Of a stretch of 64,000 nucleotides of DNA, positions 17,284-27,529 are shown piece by piece; positions within the stretch are counted from its first letter, which is position 1; the number at the start of each line of letters is the position of its first letter. The translations under genes were made by a program, and so were the position numbers. The stretch lies in assembly GCF_000519185.1 (NCBI RefSeq), contig NZ_JAFA01000008.1, forward strand, positions 124,405 to 188,404, read 5' to 3'. The notes under the pieces are model-generated. The model saw nothing but the letters and a program-made list of their open reading frames with translations. It did not search any database and was not told the DNA's origin. This stretch comes from Paraburkholderia nodosa DSM 21604 (GTDB lineage: Bacteria; Pseudomonadota; Gammaproteobacteria; Burkholderiales; Burkholderiaceae).

Positions 17284-18168
17284 TCACGACGGCTCGAGGC
17301 TGCGCCACATATACCAGGTCGCGACCGTACGCCACGGCTCCCAGTTGGCCGCGACTTCGCGCGCCTCGCTGCGCGTGACCGGCTCGCCACTGAAATAGTT
17401 GAGGCTGATCGCGCGGATCAGGCCCAGATCGTCGAGCGGCAGCACATTCGGACGAGCGAGATTGAAGATCAGGAACATCTCGGCGGTCCAGCGGCCAATG
17501 CCGCGAATCGCCGTGAGCTCCGCGATCACGTCTTCGTCGTCCATCGACGTCCACTTGCCGACGTGCAGCGCACCCGAGACGAAATGCTGCGCGAGATCGA
17601 GGATGTATTCCGTCTTGCGTTTCGAGAGGCCGCACGCCGCGAGCTTTTCGTGACCGAGCTTCAGGAACTGCTGCGGCATGAGCTTCGGACACGCGGCTTC
17701 CACACGCTGCCAAAGCGCCTGCGCCGCCGCCGTCGAAATCTGCTGGCCGACCACCGAGCGCGCGAGCGTGACGAACGGATCGTCGCGGCTCAACAAATGC
17801 ACGGGGCCGAACTTCGGAATCAGCTTCTTGAGAATGCGGTCGCGCTTGACGAGGTCCGCGCAGGCCTTGTCCCAATAGTCGGGACGCTGCACCTCGAACT
17901 CGAGATCGCCCAGCGCGTTCGCCGCGGGCTCCACGGCTTCGAGCGCCGCCGGACCATTGGAGAGCGCGGCCTCGATTGCCGCGCCGTCGATCACCTCGTG
18001 CGAGCCGGACGCGCCGTTGGTTTTCCCACGCGCCGTCTTCGCAGCCGCCTTTGTCGCTGCCTTGCCGCCCGCTCCGTTGAGCGCACGCTTTGCACCTGCG
18101 GGTGCGCCCGCAGTTCCGCCCGTTAGCGACGCAGACCGCCTGGTCTGCGTCTTCGTGGCCGTTGCCAT
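17284..18168 (-). CDS. DNA-3-methyladenine glycosylase II (AlkA-type, HhH-GPD)
   Basis: Base-excision repair glycosylase that removes alkylated purines. The 294-residue protein has a low-complexity N-terminal extension of about 85 residues rich in Ala, Lys, Gly and Thr, then the HhH-GPD fold. The hairpin is at LTAIRGIGRWTAEMFLIF, followed by the catalytic Asp region VLPLDDLGL. FVTLARSVVGQQISTAAA is the usual first helix pair of the fold. The basic tail resembles histone H1-like or AlgP-like sequence and may aid DNA binding (inference). It lies 47 bases after cysS and 128 before accA. Confidence 0.9.
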   Translation of the reverse strand: MATATKTQTRRSASLTGGTAGAPAGAKRALNGAGGKAATKAAAKTARGKTNGASGSHEVIDGAAIEAALSNGPAALEAVEPAANALGDLEFEVQRPDYWDKACADLVKRDRILKKLIPKFGPVHLLSRDDPFVTLARSVVGQQISTAAAQALWQRVEAACPKLMPQQFLKLGHEKLAACGLSKRKTEYILDLAQHFVSGALHVGKWTSMDDEDVIAELTAIRGIGRWTAEMFLIFNLARPNVLPLDDLGLIRAISLNYFSGEPVTRSEAREVAANWEPWRTVATWYMWRSLEPS

Positions 18169-18215
18169 CCTGCCTCCTGCCTCGCGAATCGATCAGTGGA
18201 AACTGGACAGCCCGC

Positions 18216-19613
18216 TTACACGCGGCGCCACTCGGTCAACCCGCCCGGTTTGTCTTCGAGCGCGACACCGGCTTCGAGCAGTTCGGCCCGAATCCGGTCC
18301 GCCTCCGCATATTGCTTCGCCTGCTTGGCCGCCGTGCGCGCCGCGATCTTCGCTTCGATCGCTGCCACGTCGAGCGCACCTGCATCTTGTGCGCCCGCGG
18401 CCTGTTGCAGGAACACGCGCGGCTCGCGCACGAGCAGCCCGATCACACGTGCGAGGCACTGCAACTGACGCGCGAGCACTGCGTCGCGCGTACGGTTCAC
18501 CTCGCTCGCGAGTTCGAACAGCGCGGCGATCGCCACCGGCGTGTTGAAGTCGTCGTTCATTGCCGCACGAAAACGCTGCGCGTACGGTTCATTCCAGTCA
18601 AGCTCGCCCGCGTCCGGCGTCACGTCCTTCAACGCCGTGTAAAGACGCGTGAGCGCGTTGCGCGCGTCGTCGAGGTGCACGTCGCTGTAATGCAGCGGCG
18701 AGCGGTAATGCGCGCGCGCCATGAAGAAGCGCACCACTTCGGCATCGTACTTCGCCAGCACTTCGCGGATCGTGAAGAAGTTGCCGAGCGACTTCGACAT
18801 CTTCTCGTTGTCGATATTCACGAAGCCGTTATGCATCCACGTATTGACGAACGTCTTGCCGGTCGCGCCTTCGCTCTGTGCAATCTCGTTCTCGTGGTGC
18901 GGAAACTGCAGGTCCTGGCCGCCGCCATGAATGTCGAAGTGCTCGCCGAGCAACGTGCAGCCCATGGCCGAGCATTCGATATGCCAGCCCGGACGCCCGC
19001 GCCCATACTTCGAGTCCCAGCTCGTGTCGGCCGGCTCTTGCGGTTTTGCCTGTTTCCACAGTACGAAGTCAAGCGGATCCTGCTTGGCATCGTTCGTCGC
19101 CACACGTTCGCCCGCGCGCAAGTCTTCGATCGACTTGCCCGAGAGCGCGCCATAGTTCGCGAACTTGCGCACCGCGTAGTTCACGTCGCCGTCCGCACCC
19201 TGGTAAGCGTAGCCGTTGCGCTCGAGCTTGCCGATCATGTCGAGCATCTGCGGGATGTACTGCGTCGCGCGCGGCTCATGATCGGGACGCTCGATGCCGA
19301 GCGCGTCCGCGTCTTCGTGCAGCGCCGCGATGAAACGGTCGGTAAGCTGCTTGATCGTCTCGCCGTTTTCTACCGCGCGACGAATGATCTTGTCATCGAT
19401 ATCGGTAATGTTGCGCACGTAGGTCACGTTGTAGCCGAGCGCGCGCAGCCAGCGTTGCACGATATCGAACACCACCATCACACGCGCATGCCCGACATGA
19501 CAATAGTCGTACACCGTCATCCCGCAGACGTACATACGCACGACGCCGGGCTCGAGTGGCACGAAATTTTGCTTGTCACGCGCGAGCGTGTTGTAGATGC
19601 GCAGTGATTCCAT
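18216..19613 (-). CDS. cysS: Cysteine--tRNA ligase
   Basis: Charges tRNA-Cys. The start is ATG 19613, giving [15 protein letters not shown] and 465 residues, the normal CysRS length; the frame to 19685 adds an unrelated 24-residue leader. Signatures: [16 protein letters not shown] (zinc Cys and HIGH-type motif), HIECSAM zinc site, and KMSKSLGNF. It heads the minus-strand run cysS-alkA-accA-tilS and is divergent from the TPR gene. Confidence 0.97.
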   Translation of the reverse strand: MESLRIYNTLARDKQNFVPLEPGVVRMYVCGMTVYDYCHVGHARVMVVFDIVQRWLRALGYNVTYVRNITDIDDKIIRRAVENGETIKQLTDRFIAALHEDADALGIERPDHEPRATQYIPQMLDMIGKLERNGYAYQGADGDVNYAVRKFANYGALSGKSIEDLRAGERVATNDAKQDPLDFVLWKQAKPQEPADTSWDSKYGRGRPGWHIECSAMGCTLLGEHFDIHGGGQDLQFPHHENEIAQSEGATGKTFVNTWMHNGFVNIDNEKMSKSLGNFFTIREVLAKYDAEVVRFFMARAHYRSPLHYSDVHLDDARNALTRLYTALKDVTPDAGELDWNEPYAQRFRAAMNDDFNTPVAIAALFELASEVNRTRDAVLARQLQCLARVIGLLVREPRVFLQQAAGAQDAGALDVAAIEAKIAARTAAKQAKQYAEADRIRAELLEAGVALEDKPGGLTEWRRV

Positions 19614-19887
19614 AAAGGCGATGGATACGTGGGTCGAAAGAAATCCGCGGCGGCGCCGACCGCAGCCAGCGGGTGATGCCCGCATTGCTCAGGCTGCTAT
19701 CTGTCGGCGTCCGGACTGCAACCAGGTTGCTATCGGGGCGGAGACGACCACGAGTGGCGTTGGAAAGCCCGGCGACTCGCGCAAGCGCCCGAAATGCGAA
19801 TGAAACGGGCGAGGGACAAAGCGCGCGACGAAAACGCACAGACCTTTTGTTAGAATGGCTCGGAGTATAACACCGCGACCTCACCCT

Positions 19888-20598
19888 ATGAAACCTTCCA
19901 GCGGCCGCGCGCCCCGTGCTGCGACCCTTGCCGCGTCGGCTCTCTCGAGCGTCGCGATCGTGCTGTGCAGTGTCGGCATCGCGCATGCCGCGCCACCGGC
20001 GACCTCCGACGCGACGCCCGGCGCCGACGCCGCGATCAGCCAGCACGACTGGGCTGGCGCGCTCAGCCAGCTCGACGCACGCATCAAGACGAACCCGCGC
20101 GACGTGCAGGCGAAGTTCAAGCGCGCGACCATTCTCGCGCGCCTGAACCGCGACGACGACGCGATCGAGGCGTTCACCGAACTCACGCAGCTCTACCCCG
20201 AGTTGCCCGAGCCTTACAACAATCTCGCGGCGCTTTACGCGAAGCATGGCCGCTACGACGAGGCGCGCGTCGCGCTCGAAACTGCGGTGAAGGCGAACCC
20301 GTCGTACGGACTCGCGTGGGAAAATCTCGGCGACCTGTATCTGCGTCTGGCCGACGCGTCATACCGCCGCGCGCAAACGCTTGGCCACGCAAGCGGCACC
20401 ACGCAGCAGCGCCAGGCCGACATCGCGAAGATCATCTCGCCGCCGCCCGCGCAGAAGAAACCGAGCGCCGCGGCGGCAGAAGGCGCATCGGAAGCGAGCC
20501 CGTCGGCCGTCGTGCCCGCGCTCAGCAACCCCGCGTACCAGTTCGGCGGCTCGACGGGGTCGCTCGCGATGCCGCCTTTTGTGGCGCCATCGAACTAA
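19888..20598 (+). CDS. Exported tetratricopeptide-repeat protein
   Basis: A 236-residue protein with a signal peptide ending at AHA-APP (about residue 34), then at least three TPR units (about 45-160) with the pattern A-x-A-x-L-x-x-A, including LPEPYNNLAALYAKHGRYDEA and YGLAWENLGDLYLRLADA, and a Pro/Ala-rich C-terminal tail. I start at ATG 19888, since an upstream ATG (19855) overlaps what looks like a -10 (TATAAC, 19866-19871). No good ribosome-binding site is seen. It precedes ppiA by 58 bases and may act with the exported PPIase; no specific function can be assigned. Confidence 0.85.
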   Translation: MKPSSGRAPRAATLAASALSSVAIVLCSVGIAHAAPPATSDATPGADAAISQHDWAGALSQLDARIKTNPRDVQAKFKRATILARLNRDDDAIEAFTELTQLYPELPEPYNNLAALYAKHGRYDEARVALETAVKANPSYGLAWENLGDLYLRLADASYRRAQTLGHASGTTQQRQADIAKIISPPPAQKKPSAAAAEGASEASPSAVVPALSNPAYQFGGSTGSLAMPPFVAPSN

Positions 20599-20656
20599 CA
20601 CATGGCGCGCAGCCTGCGCGCCGCGACACGTTTTTCCCGCACTTCCGAGGATACTC

Positions 20657-21241
20657 ATGAAATGGTTGATGTTGGCGCTCGGCAGCGCCGCCCTGATCGC
20701 GAACGCACCCGCCTTTGCGCAAAACGGCCAGCCGGCCGCCGCGCATCCGCAAGTGCTCTTCAAGACCAGTGAAGGCGACATTCGCGTCGAGCTCTATCCG
20801 GAGAAAGCGCCGAAGACCGTCGACAATTTCCTGCAGTACGTGAAGGCTGGCCAGTACAACGGCACAATCTTTCATCGCGTGATTCGCGGCTTCATGATCC
20901 AGGGCGGCGGCTACACGCAAAGCTTCGTCGAGAAGCCCACGCGCGCCCCGATCGCGCTCGAGAGCAGGAACGGCCTGAAGAATCTCACGGGCACGATCGC
21001 GATGGCGCGCACGAGCGACCCGAATTCGGCCACCGCGCAGTTCTTCATCAACACGGTCGACAACGCCGGCCTCGACTATCCGAACCCGGACGGCAACGGC
21101 TATGCCGTGTTCGGCAAGGTCACGCAGGGCATGGACGTCGTGAAGAAGATCGAAGCGGCGCCCACCACCTCGCGCGGCCCGATGGCCGACGTGCCGCAAA
21201 AGGAAATCGTGATCGAGTCGGCTACCGTCGTCGGCAAGTAA
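20657..21241 (+). CDS. ppiA: Exported peptidyl-prolyl cis-trans isomerase (cyclophilin)
   Basis: Accelerates proline isomerisation during folding in the periplasm. The start ATG 20657 gives [22 protein letters not shown], a clear signal peptide cut after AFA; GAGG lies seven bases upstream. The 194-residue product contains the cyclophilin core: [14 protein letters not shown] and [14 protein letters not shown]. It is about half identical in its motifs to the cytoplasmic paralogue 160 bases downstream. Confidence 0.94.
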   Translation: MKWLMLALGSAALIANAPAFAQNGQPAAAHPQVLFKTSEGDIRVELYPEKAPKTVDNFLQYVKAGQYNGTIFHRVIRGFMIQGGGYTQSFVEKPTRAPIALESRNGLKNLTGTIAMARTSDPNSATAQFFINTVDNAGLDYPNPDGNGYAVFGKVTQGMDVVKKIEAAPTTSRGPMADVPQKEIVIESATVVGK

Positions 21242-21401
21242 AAACGCCGGCAACACGCCAGTTAATCATCGACTAACCGGGCGGCAGCGCCGCCCTCCCC
21301 CGTCGCACGTCGCGGCGCCGGCACACGCGTTGGGCAACATGCCCCGCCTCTTGCCGATGCAGCGACGTTCACTCCCCCAGCCACAGGCAAAGGATCCCAT
21401 C

Positions 21402-21896
21402 ATGGTCGAACTGCACACGAACCACGGCGTCATCAAGCTCGAACTGAACGCCGAGAAGGCCCCCAAGACGGTCGCCAACTTCCTCAACTATGTGAAGAGC
21501 GGCCACTATGACGGCACGGTGTTTCACCGCGTCATCGACGGGTTCATGATCCAGGGCGGCGGCTTCGACGCCAGCATGAAGCAAAAGCCAACCGAAGCGA
21601 CGATCGAAAACGAAGCGAACAACGGCCTGAAGAACGAGCGCGGCTCGATCGCCATGGCGCGCACCAACGACCCGCATTCGGCATCGGCACAGTTCTTCAT
21701 CAACGTCGCCGACAACGACTTCCTGAACCACTCGTCGCCGACGCCGCAAGGCTGGGGCTACGCCGTGTTCGGCAAGGTCGTGGAAGGCCTCGAAGTGGTC
21801 GACAAGATCAAGAAGGTCAAGACGGGCTCGAAGGGCTTCCATCAGGACGTGCCGGTTGACGACGTCGTGATCGAGAAGGCTGTCGTCGTCGAATAA
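21402..21896 (+). CDS. ppiB: Cytoplasmic peptidyl-prolyl cis-trans isomerase (cyclophilin)
   Basis: Cyclophilin without a signal peptide. From ATG 21402 (AAAGGA upstream) the product has 164 residues, the same length as E. coli PpiB. Motifs: [41 protein letters not shown]. An upstream in-frame ATG at 21330 adds 24 atypical residues and is rejected. It is followed by lpxH after 33 bases, and this pair probably shares a transcript. Confidence 0.95.
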   Translation: MVELHTNHGVIKLELNAEKAPKTVANFLNYVKSGHYDGTVFHRVIDGFMIQGGGFDASMKQKPTEATIENEANNGLKNERGSIAMARTNDPHSASAQFFINVADNDFLNHSSPTPQGWGYAVFGKVVEGLEVVDKIKKVKTGSKGFHQDVPVDDVVIEKAVVVE

Positions 21897-21929
21897 GCTT
21901 CATACAACTCTCACGCACACCCTTCATCG

Positions 21930-22727
21930 ATGCTGCAGGAAAAGGCTTTACGACACGCTGCCGCGGGCGTGCCCGTCGAGGGCAAGCGCCCGCACGCGGC
22001 TCGTCCGTTTCTGTTCATTTCCGATGTGCATCTGAATGAAGGGATTCCGCGCACGGTCGCCGCGTTCGAGCGCTTCATCCGGGTCACGGCCGATCAGGCC
22101 GACTCGGTGTTCATACTCGGCGACCTCTTCGAATACTGGATCGGTGACGACATGCTCACCGATGCGTTTCCCGCGCGCATGGCTGCGCTGATGCATACGC
22201 TCTCCGAGCGCGGCATCGCGCTCTACATCATGCACGGCAACCGCGACTTTCTGATGGGCAAGCGTTTCATGAAAGCCGCCGGCGCGATCTGGCTGCCCGA
22301 CCCCATCGCGATCACCGCGTTCGGCACGCGCCTCGCGCTCGCGCACGGCGACGCGTTGTGCACCGACGATCACGGCTATCAGCTCTTTCGCAAGCTCGCG
22401 CGCAACCGGCTCGTGCAGCTGCTGTTTCTTGCGTGGCCGTTTCGCTGGCGGCGCGCGATCGCCGAGCGGGCGCGCCGCGCGAGCGAGAGCAAACGCAGCG
22501 GCCCGCGTCTGCCGAAGTACGACGTCACGGTCAAAGGCGTCGCGGCGCTCTTCAAGCGCGCGCGCGCGAACACCATCGTGCACGGCCACACGCACCGGCC
22601 GGCACGCCACGAGGAGCCCGGCGGCACGCGTTGGGTCTTGCCCGACTGGGATCTCGATCACGGCAAGCCGCGCGGCGGCTATCTGCGCGTGGATGCGGAA
22701 GGCTTCAGGGTCTTGCCGCTCGACTGA
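21930..22727 (+). CDS. lpxH: UDP-2,3-diacylglucosamine diphosphatase
   Basis: Fourth step of lipid A synthesis: hydrolyses UDP-2,3-diacylglucosamine to lipid X and UMP at the inner membrane. The 265-residue calcineurin-like enzyme has all metal motifs: FISDVHL, LGDLFEYWIGDD, HGNRDFLMG, LAHGD and HGHTHRP. About 25 extra residues precede the first motif compared with E. coli LpxH, so a later start is possible. Convergent with cysE. Confidence 0.94.
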   Translation: MLQEKALRHAAAGVPVEGKRPHAARPFLFISDVHLNEGIPRTVAAFERFIRVTADQADSVFILGDLFEYWIGDDMLTDAFPARMAALMHTLSERGIALYIMHGNRDFLMGKRFMKAAGAIWLPDPIAITAFGTRLALAHGDALCTDDHGYQLFRKLARNRLVQLLFLAWPFRWRRAIAERARRASESKRSGPRLPKYDVTVKGVAALFKRARANTIVHGHTHRPARHEEPGGTRWVLPDWDLDHGKPRGGYLRVDAEGFRVLPLD

Positions 22728-22797
22728 GGTGCGCCGCTTTTATTGATAGCACCTCGCTTTTGGCGCCTTGCTTTTAGCACCCTCCTGGCGCCACGCC

Positions 22798-23622
22798 TCA
22801 AACGCGCGCAGGCGCCTTCTCTTCTTCACGGCTCGACGCTTCGGCTTGTGGCCCGCCGCATTCCAGCCCCTCGGACAGACGCCGCAATTCGGCGAGCGCC
22901 GCATCGGCGCCATGCAGCGCCTCGAGTCGCGCACCGAGCCGCTCGAGCGCGACGACGATCGCGTTGACGCGCTGTGTCTGCGTAGCCGCGTGGTCGATCA
23001 GGCCGTGGATCGCGAGCGAAACCGGGTCGTCGGCATTGGGCGTGATGCCATAGGCGCAAAAGCCCTCGCGCGCCGAAGCCGGCTTGGCCTGCACCGGCGC
23101 GGTCTTCGCGGGCGCGACGACGCGCGCGGGGTTGCCCACCGCCGTCGCGCCTTCCGGCACCGGCTTGACGACCACGGCGTTCGAGCCGATCTTCGCCCCG
23201 GCGCCCACCGTGAAGCCGCCGAGCACCTTTGCGCCCGCACCGACAATCACGCCCGGACCCAGCGTCGGGTGGCGCTTCGCGCCGCGCGTGAGCGACGTGC
23301 CGCCGAGCGTCACGCCCTGGTAGATGGTGCAGTCGTCGCCGACCTCGGCCGTCTCGCCGATCACGACGCCCATGCCGTGATCGATGAACACGCGCCTGCC
23401 GATGGTCGCGCCCGGATGGATCTCGATGCCCGTCAGAAAACGCGCGATCTGCGAAACGTAGCGCGCTAGCCAGCGGCGCTTCGCGAGCCAGCACGCATGC
23501 GCGAAGCGATGCAGCACGAGCGCATGCAGACCCGGATAACAGGTCAAAACCTCCCACGCACTGCGGGCGGCGGGATCGCGCTCGCGGATCGTGGCAATGT
23601 CTTCGCGAAGTCTCTTGAACAT
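22798..23622 (-). CDS. cysE: Serine O-acetyltransferase
   Basis: Makes O-acetyl-L-serine from serine and acetyl-CoA for cysteine synthesis. From ATG 23622 the product has 274 residues; the frame up to 23802 adds 60 residues without family features. The N-terminal helical part ([21 protein letters not shown]) is followed by the left-handed beta-helix of hexapeptide repeats ([23 protein letters not shown]). The C-terminal 80 residues are helical and charged, longer than the regulatory tail of E. coli CysE and of unknown role. Confidence 0.94.
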   Translation of the reverse strand: MFKRLREDIATIRERDPAARSAWEVLTCYPGLHALVLHRFAHACWLAKRRWLARYVSQIARFLTGIEIHPGATIGRRVFIDHGMGVVIGETAEVGDDCTIYQGVTLGGTSLTRGAKRHPTLGPGVIVGAGAKVLGGFTVGAGAKIGSNAVVVKPVPEGATAVGNPARVVAPAKTAPVQAKPASAREGFCAYGITPNADDPVSLAIHGLIDHAATQTQRVNAIVVALERLGARLEALHGADAALAELRRLSEGLECGGPQAEASSREEEKAPARV

Positions 23623-23844
23623 GGCAGTCACGCTAAAACGGGTGAAACATGGGGAATGGCGGCACGCGCGACGCCGCAGCGTGCGCGCAAGCGGCGCAAC
23701 GGCTATTGCAGCCGCGCGCATTTGCTTATGAATTTTTAGCTGGTTTTCAGCCGATTGTAGGCGCAAAGCCGATTCGAGGTCGGAAGCCCCCGTCGGCGGC
23801 AAGGTTGGACGCCGGCGCGCACGCAGCCGCGCTGGCGCAGAGGA

Positions 23845-24729
23845 TCAGCGGTTCTCGCCCTTGCCGTCGCCTTTGCCCTTGAGCAGCAGGACGTGCTTGG
23901 CGATGCCGCGCACGATATTGACCTCCTCGCGCTCGAGCCCCGAGCGGGCGAACAGCCGCCGCAGGCGCGACATCAGCTTCTTCGGATTCGCGGGGTCGAG
24001 AAACTCGAGCGCGATGAGCGCGTTCTCGAGGTGGACGTACATGCGCTCGATGTCGTCGCTCGTCGCGAGCGGCGACCCGGCAGCAGGCTGGGCGGCGCCG
24101 CCCGCACCGCCAGCCGCCGGCAGCGCGGCGGCGGGTGCGCTTTCCCCGAGGTAAGCGAGGCGCAGTTCGTAGGCGAGCACCTGGACTGCCTGGGCAAGAT
24201 TGAGCGAGCTATAGGCGGGATTGGCCGGAATATGCGCAAGCGCGCTGCAGCGCTCGACGTCGTCGTTCGACAGCCCCGTGCGCTCGTTGCCGAACACGAG
24301 CGCGATATCGCCGCCGTGCACCGCCTGGCGGCAGGCGTCCTGCACCGCCTGGCGCGGCACTGCAGGCGGCGGCCCGTACTCGCGCGTGCGCGCCGTGAGC
24401 GCGAGCGACCATTGCACGCCCGCCAGCGCGTCGGCGAGCGTCGGCACGATGTGGGCAGCCGCGAGCACGTCGTCGGCGCCGCTCGCCATGGCCACAGCTT
24501 CCGGGTCGCAGTGGACCTGGGGCACGCGCGGCGCCACCAGCACGAGGCGCGAGAATCCCATGGTCTTCAGCGCGCGCGCGGCCGCGCCGACGTTGCCGGG
24601 GTGGCTCGGCTCGACGAGCACGAAGCGGGTAGACGTGAAGCCGCCGCGCAGCGGCTCGTGAGCGTCGCCTGAAGCCGGCGCCGTAGCGTGGGAAGTTGCG
24701 TGGGAATCAGGTGAATCGGGGTGCGCCAA
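23845..24729 (-). CDS. trmJ: tRNA (cytidine/uridine-2'-O)-methyltransferase
   Basis: SPOUT-fold methyltransferase, probably modifying ribose 32 of tRNAs. Motifs: FVLVEPSHPGNVGAAARALKTMGF, LVFGNERTGLSNDD and IPANPAYSSLNLAQAVQVLAYELR (knot). The frame begins at TTG 24729 with a His/Ser/Ala-rich leader of about 30 residues; no ATG or GTG lies between it and the domain, so TTG is the likely start. 294 residues in total, with an Ala/Gly-rich linker near 200-220. It is divergent from suhB. Confidence 0.92.
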   Translation of the reverse strand: MAHPDSPDSHATSHATAPASGDAHEPLRGGFTSTRFVLVEPSHPGNVGAAARALKTMGFSRLVLVAPRVPQVHCDPEAVAMASGADDVLAAAHIVPTLADALAGVQWSLALTARTREYGPPPAVPRQAVQDACRQAVHGGDIALVFGNERTGLSNDDVERCSALAHIPANPAYSSLNLAQAVQVLAYELRLAYLGESAPAAALPAAGGAGGAAQPAAGSPLATSDDIERMYVHLENALIALEFLDPANPKKLMSRLRRLFARSGLEREEVNIVRGIAKHVLLLKGKGDGKGENR

Positions 24730-25178
24730 GATAGTTCTCTAACCGCGAAAAGGATATTGAAATGTCTATGTTAGCGCGCCCAGCGCCGCGGCGATGTCCG
24801 CACATGCGCCGCCTGCCGCGCCAGGCCGCCGTGCACCACGGTTGCCCGGGCGGCCAGGCTGACCGAACGCCATCTCCATATAAATCCCGATATCCAGCCC
24901 GAGAGAAGCCATGGAGACGCCGATACTCGGGTAAAATGGCGGTTTCGCGCGCGTCGGGCGAATCGTGCAGCCGTGTTGCTGCCCGCCAGGCGCCCGGCAA
25001 GTCGCTGACAAACAGCGCCGCCGCGCCCCGCTCTTATCCAATTCGTCTCCGTTGACGGGACAGGTTCCGCAGGTCCGCTCGAGGCCCGCGCCCTGTTCAA
25101 TCGTTAGACGCTTTTATCTTTTGCACCACCGGCGCGCATCCAGCCTTCGCGAGCGCCGGACAACAAGGATCCTGGCTC
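24730..25178. other. Intergenic region between trmJ and suhB
   Basis: 449 bases between divergent genes. Several AT-rich patches could hold promoters (for example GTAAAAT at 24932-24938), but I see no pair with both good elements. No coding or RNA gene is supported. Confidence 0.45.
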
Positions 25179-25979
25179 ATGCATCCCATGCTCAACATCG
25201 CTGTCAAGGCCGCGCGCCGCGCCGGACAGATCATCAACCGCGCGTCGCTCGACCTCGACCTCGTGCAGGTCGCGAAGAAGCAGCACAACGATTTCGTCAC
25301 GGAAGTCGACAAGGCGGCCGAAGCCGCCATCATCGAAACGCTCAAGACCGCCTACCCCGACCACGCCATCCTCGCCGAGGAATCGGGCCAGTCGGATAAC
25401 GAGTCCGAGTACCAGTGGATCATCGATCCGCTCGACGGCACCACCAACTTCATCCACGGCTTCCAGTACTACTGCGTGTCGATCGCGCTCGCGCACAAGG
25501 GCCTCGTCACGCAGGCCGTGGTCTACGACCCGACGCGCAACGATCTCTTCACCGCCTCGCGCGGTCGCGGTGCGTTCCTGAACGACCGCCGCATTCGCGT
25601 GGGCCGCCGCGACCGTCTCGCCGACGGCCTGATCGGCACCGGCTTCCCGTTCCGCGAAAAGGACGGCCTCGACAGCTACTGCGAGCTGTTCGCCGCAATG
25701 ACCAACGCGTGCGCGGGCCTGCGCCGCCCGGGCGCGGCCGCGCTCGATCTGGCCAACGTCGCCGCCGGCCGCATGGACGGCTTCTTCGAGCAGGGCCTCA
25801 ATCCGTGGGACGTCGCCGCGGGCGGCCTGCTCGTGACGGAAGCCGGCGGTCTGATCGGCAACTACACGGGCGACTCGGACTTCCTGCACATGGGCGAAGT
25901 CGTCGCGGGCAACCCGAAGATCTACGCACAGATGGTGCCGATCCTCTCGAAGTACACGCGCGTGCCCAAGGCGGCGTAA
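25179..25979 (+). CDS. suhB: Inositol-1-monophosphatase family protein
   Basis: Mg-dependent phosphatase of the IMPase family. The 266-residue length and motifs fit SuhB: EEsgq (metal Glu in LAEESGQ), [12 protein letters not shown] (metal Asp pair) and [18 protein letters not shown]. In enterobacteria SuhB also joins the ribosomal antitermination complex; that role is inferred only. AAGGA lies ten bases before the ATG. A strong terminator follows at 26070. Confidence 0.94.
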   Translation: MHPMLNIAVKAARRAGQIINRASLDLDLVQVAKKQHNDFVTEVDKAAEAAIIETLKTAYPDHAILAEESGQSDNESEYQWIIDPLDGTTNFIHGFQYYCVSIALAHKGLVTQAVVYDPTRNDLFTASRGRGAFLNDRRIRVGRRDRLADGLIGTGFPFREKDGLDSYCELFAAMTNACAGLRRPGAAALDLANVAAGRMDGFFEQGLNPWDVAAGGLLVTEAGGLIGNYTGDSDFLHMGEVVAGNPKIYAQMVPILSKYTRVPKAA

Positions 25980-26069
25980 GCGCCCATGCGCGTCGCGGTG
26001 CACACCTTGTTCCACCGCGACGCGTGGAGCGCGCGCGCCAGGCCACGCCTCGCCCACGCATGCGCATCG

Positions 26070-26091
26070 AGCGGCTTCGGCCGCTTTTTTG
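26070..26091 (+). terminator. Intrinsic terminator after suhB
   Basis: AGCGGC, loop TTCG, GCCGCT, then TTTTTG. A stable UUCG-type tetraloop hairpin 90 bases past the suhB stop and 44 before lplT, so lplT probably needs readthrough or its own promoter. Confidence 0.88.
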
Positions 26092-26134
26092 TTTCGCCCG
26101 TCGCCCTGCTGCAAGAGGACCACGCACGCATCCG

Positions 26135-27433
26135 ATGAAAAAAGGCTTCTACACGATCATCGCCGCGCAGTTCGTGTCGTCGCTCGCCGACAACGCGCTC
26201 CTCATCGCGGCGATTGCGCTGCTCACGGTGATTGCATCGCCCGCCTGGGTGACGCCGCTGCTGCAGATCTTTTTCACGATCTCCTACGTGCTGCTCGCGC
26301 CTTTCGTGGGCGCGTTCGCCGACGCCCTCCAAAAGCGCCACGTGATGTTCGTCTCGAACGCGCTCAAGGCGTGCGGCTGTCTGCTGATGATCGCGGGCGT
26401 GCATCCGATGATCGCGTATGGCGTGGTCGGCTTCGGCGCGGCGGCCTATTCGCCCGCAAAGTATGGAATCCTGACGGAATTGCTGCCCGCCGAAAAGCTC
26501 ATCGCCGCCAATGCATGGCTCGAATCGGCCACGGTGCTTTCCACCATCGTCGGCACGATGATGGGCGGCGCACTCGTTTCGACTTACGCCGACCGTTTCG
26601 TCGCGCGTCATCCGTTGCCGGTCATCCATTCGGCCGCCGACCTCGCGATGCTCGCCGTGATGATCACGTATGTGTTCGCCGCGCTCATCAACATCGGCAT
26701 TCCCGACACGGGCGCGCGCTATGAGAACCGGCTCAGGGAGCCAGCGCGTCTCATGGGCGATTTCACGCATAGCTTCAACGTGCTCTGGACCGACAAGCTC
26801 GCGCAGATTGCCCTCTGGGTCACGACCCTGATGTGGGGCGCAGCGGTCACGCTCCAACTGCTCGTGCTCAAGTGGGCCGACGCGAATCTCGGACTCTCGC
26901 TCTCGAAAGCCGCCGTGATGCAGGGCGTGACGGGACTCGGCATCGCGCTCGGCGCGGGCGCGGCAGCCGCATGGGTGTCGCTGCGCGCCTCGCTGCGCGT
27001 ACTGCCCGTGGGCGTGCTGTGCGGCGCGGTGGCGATCGGCATGGCGTTCTACAGTAAAGGCCTCTTTCCGCAAGGCGTTGGCGTGCGCTTCGGCACGTTC
27101 ATCGTGCCCTTCTATCTGCTTTTCGCGTACCCGCTGATGGTGCTGCTCGGCGTGCTCGCCGGTTTTTTCATCGTGCCGATGAACGCCCTGCTGCAGCATC
27201 GCGGCGCGACGCTGCTTTCGGCGGGCCACTCGATCGCGGTGCAGAATTTCAACCAGAATCTCGCGGTGCTGCTCATGCTCGGCGCGTATGCGCTGCTGCT
27301 CACCGCGAAAGTCCCCGTGCAGTGGATCATCGTCGTGTTCGGCGTATTCGTTTCCACGATGATCTGGCTCGCCATGCGGCACAGTGCGGCAAACGCGCGC
27401 ACCGTGGACCTGCAGGCGCTGGTCGACGAATGA
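26135..27433 (+). CDS. lplT: Lysophospholipid transporter (MFS)
   Basis: Flips lysophospholipids across the inner membrane for re-acylation. The start ATG 26135 gives MKKGFYTIIAAQFVSSLADNALLIAA and 432 residues with about 12 membrane helices; the apparent longer frame from 25415 runs antisense-like through suhB and is not real. In enterobacteria lplT is next to aas; here no acyltransferase neighbours it, so function rests on sequence alone. Confidence 0.9.
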   Translation: MKKGFYTIIAAQFVSSLADNALLIAAIALLTVIASPAWVTPLLQIFFTISYVLLAPFVGAFADALQKRHVMFVSNALKACGCLLMIAGVHPMIAYGVVGFGAAAYSPAKYGILTELLPAEKLIAANAWLESATVLSTIVGTMMGGALVSTYADRFVARHPLPVIHSAADLAMLAVMITYVFAALINIGIPDTGARYENRLREPARLMGDFTHSFNVLWTDKLAQIALWVTTLMWGAAVTLQLLVLKWADANLGLSLSKAAVMQGVTGLGIALGAGAAAAWVSLRASLRVLPVGVLCGAVAIGMAFYSKGLFPQGVGVRFGTFIVPFYLLFAYPLMVLLGVLAGFFIVPMNALLQHRGATLLSAGHSIAVQNFNQNLAVLLMLGAYALLLTAKVPVQWIIVVFGVFVSTMIWLAMRHSAANARTVDLQALVDE

Positions 27434-27470
27434 CGGAAGCAGTTGTGACGGCGTTAGCCGAAAGGCTGGC

Positions 27471-27498
27471 TTTACATGCAATCGGCGCGCGTTAAACT
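27471..27498 (+). promoter_or_regulatory. Candidate promoter of mutS
   Basis: TTTACA (27471-27476), 16 bases, TAAACT (27493-27498), followed by the mutS ATG 31 bases later. Confidence 0.45.
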
Positions 27499-27529
27499 CA
27501 CGCCCTGAACCCCTAGCAAGACACCGAGG

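Noticed and set aside
25415..26134. Upstream extension of the lplT frame through suhB
   Set aside because: It overlaps suhB in another frame and lacks membrane character; LplT starts at the MKKGFYTI methionine.
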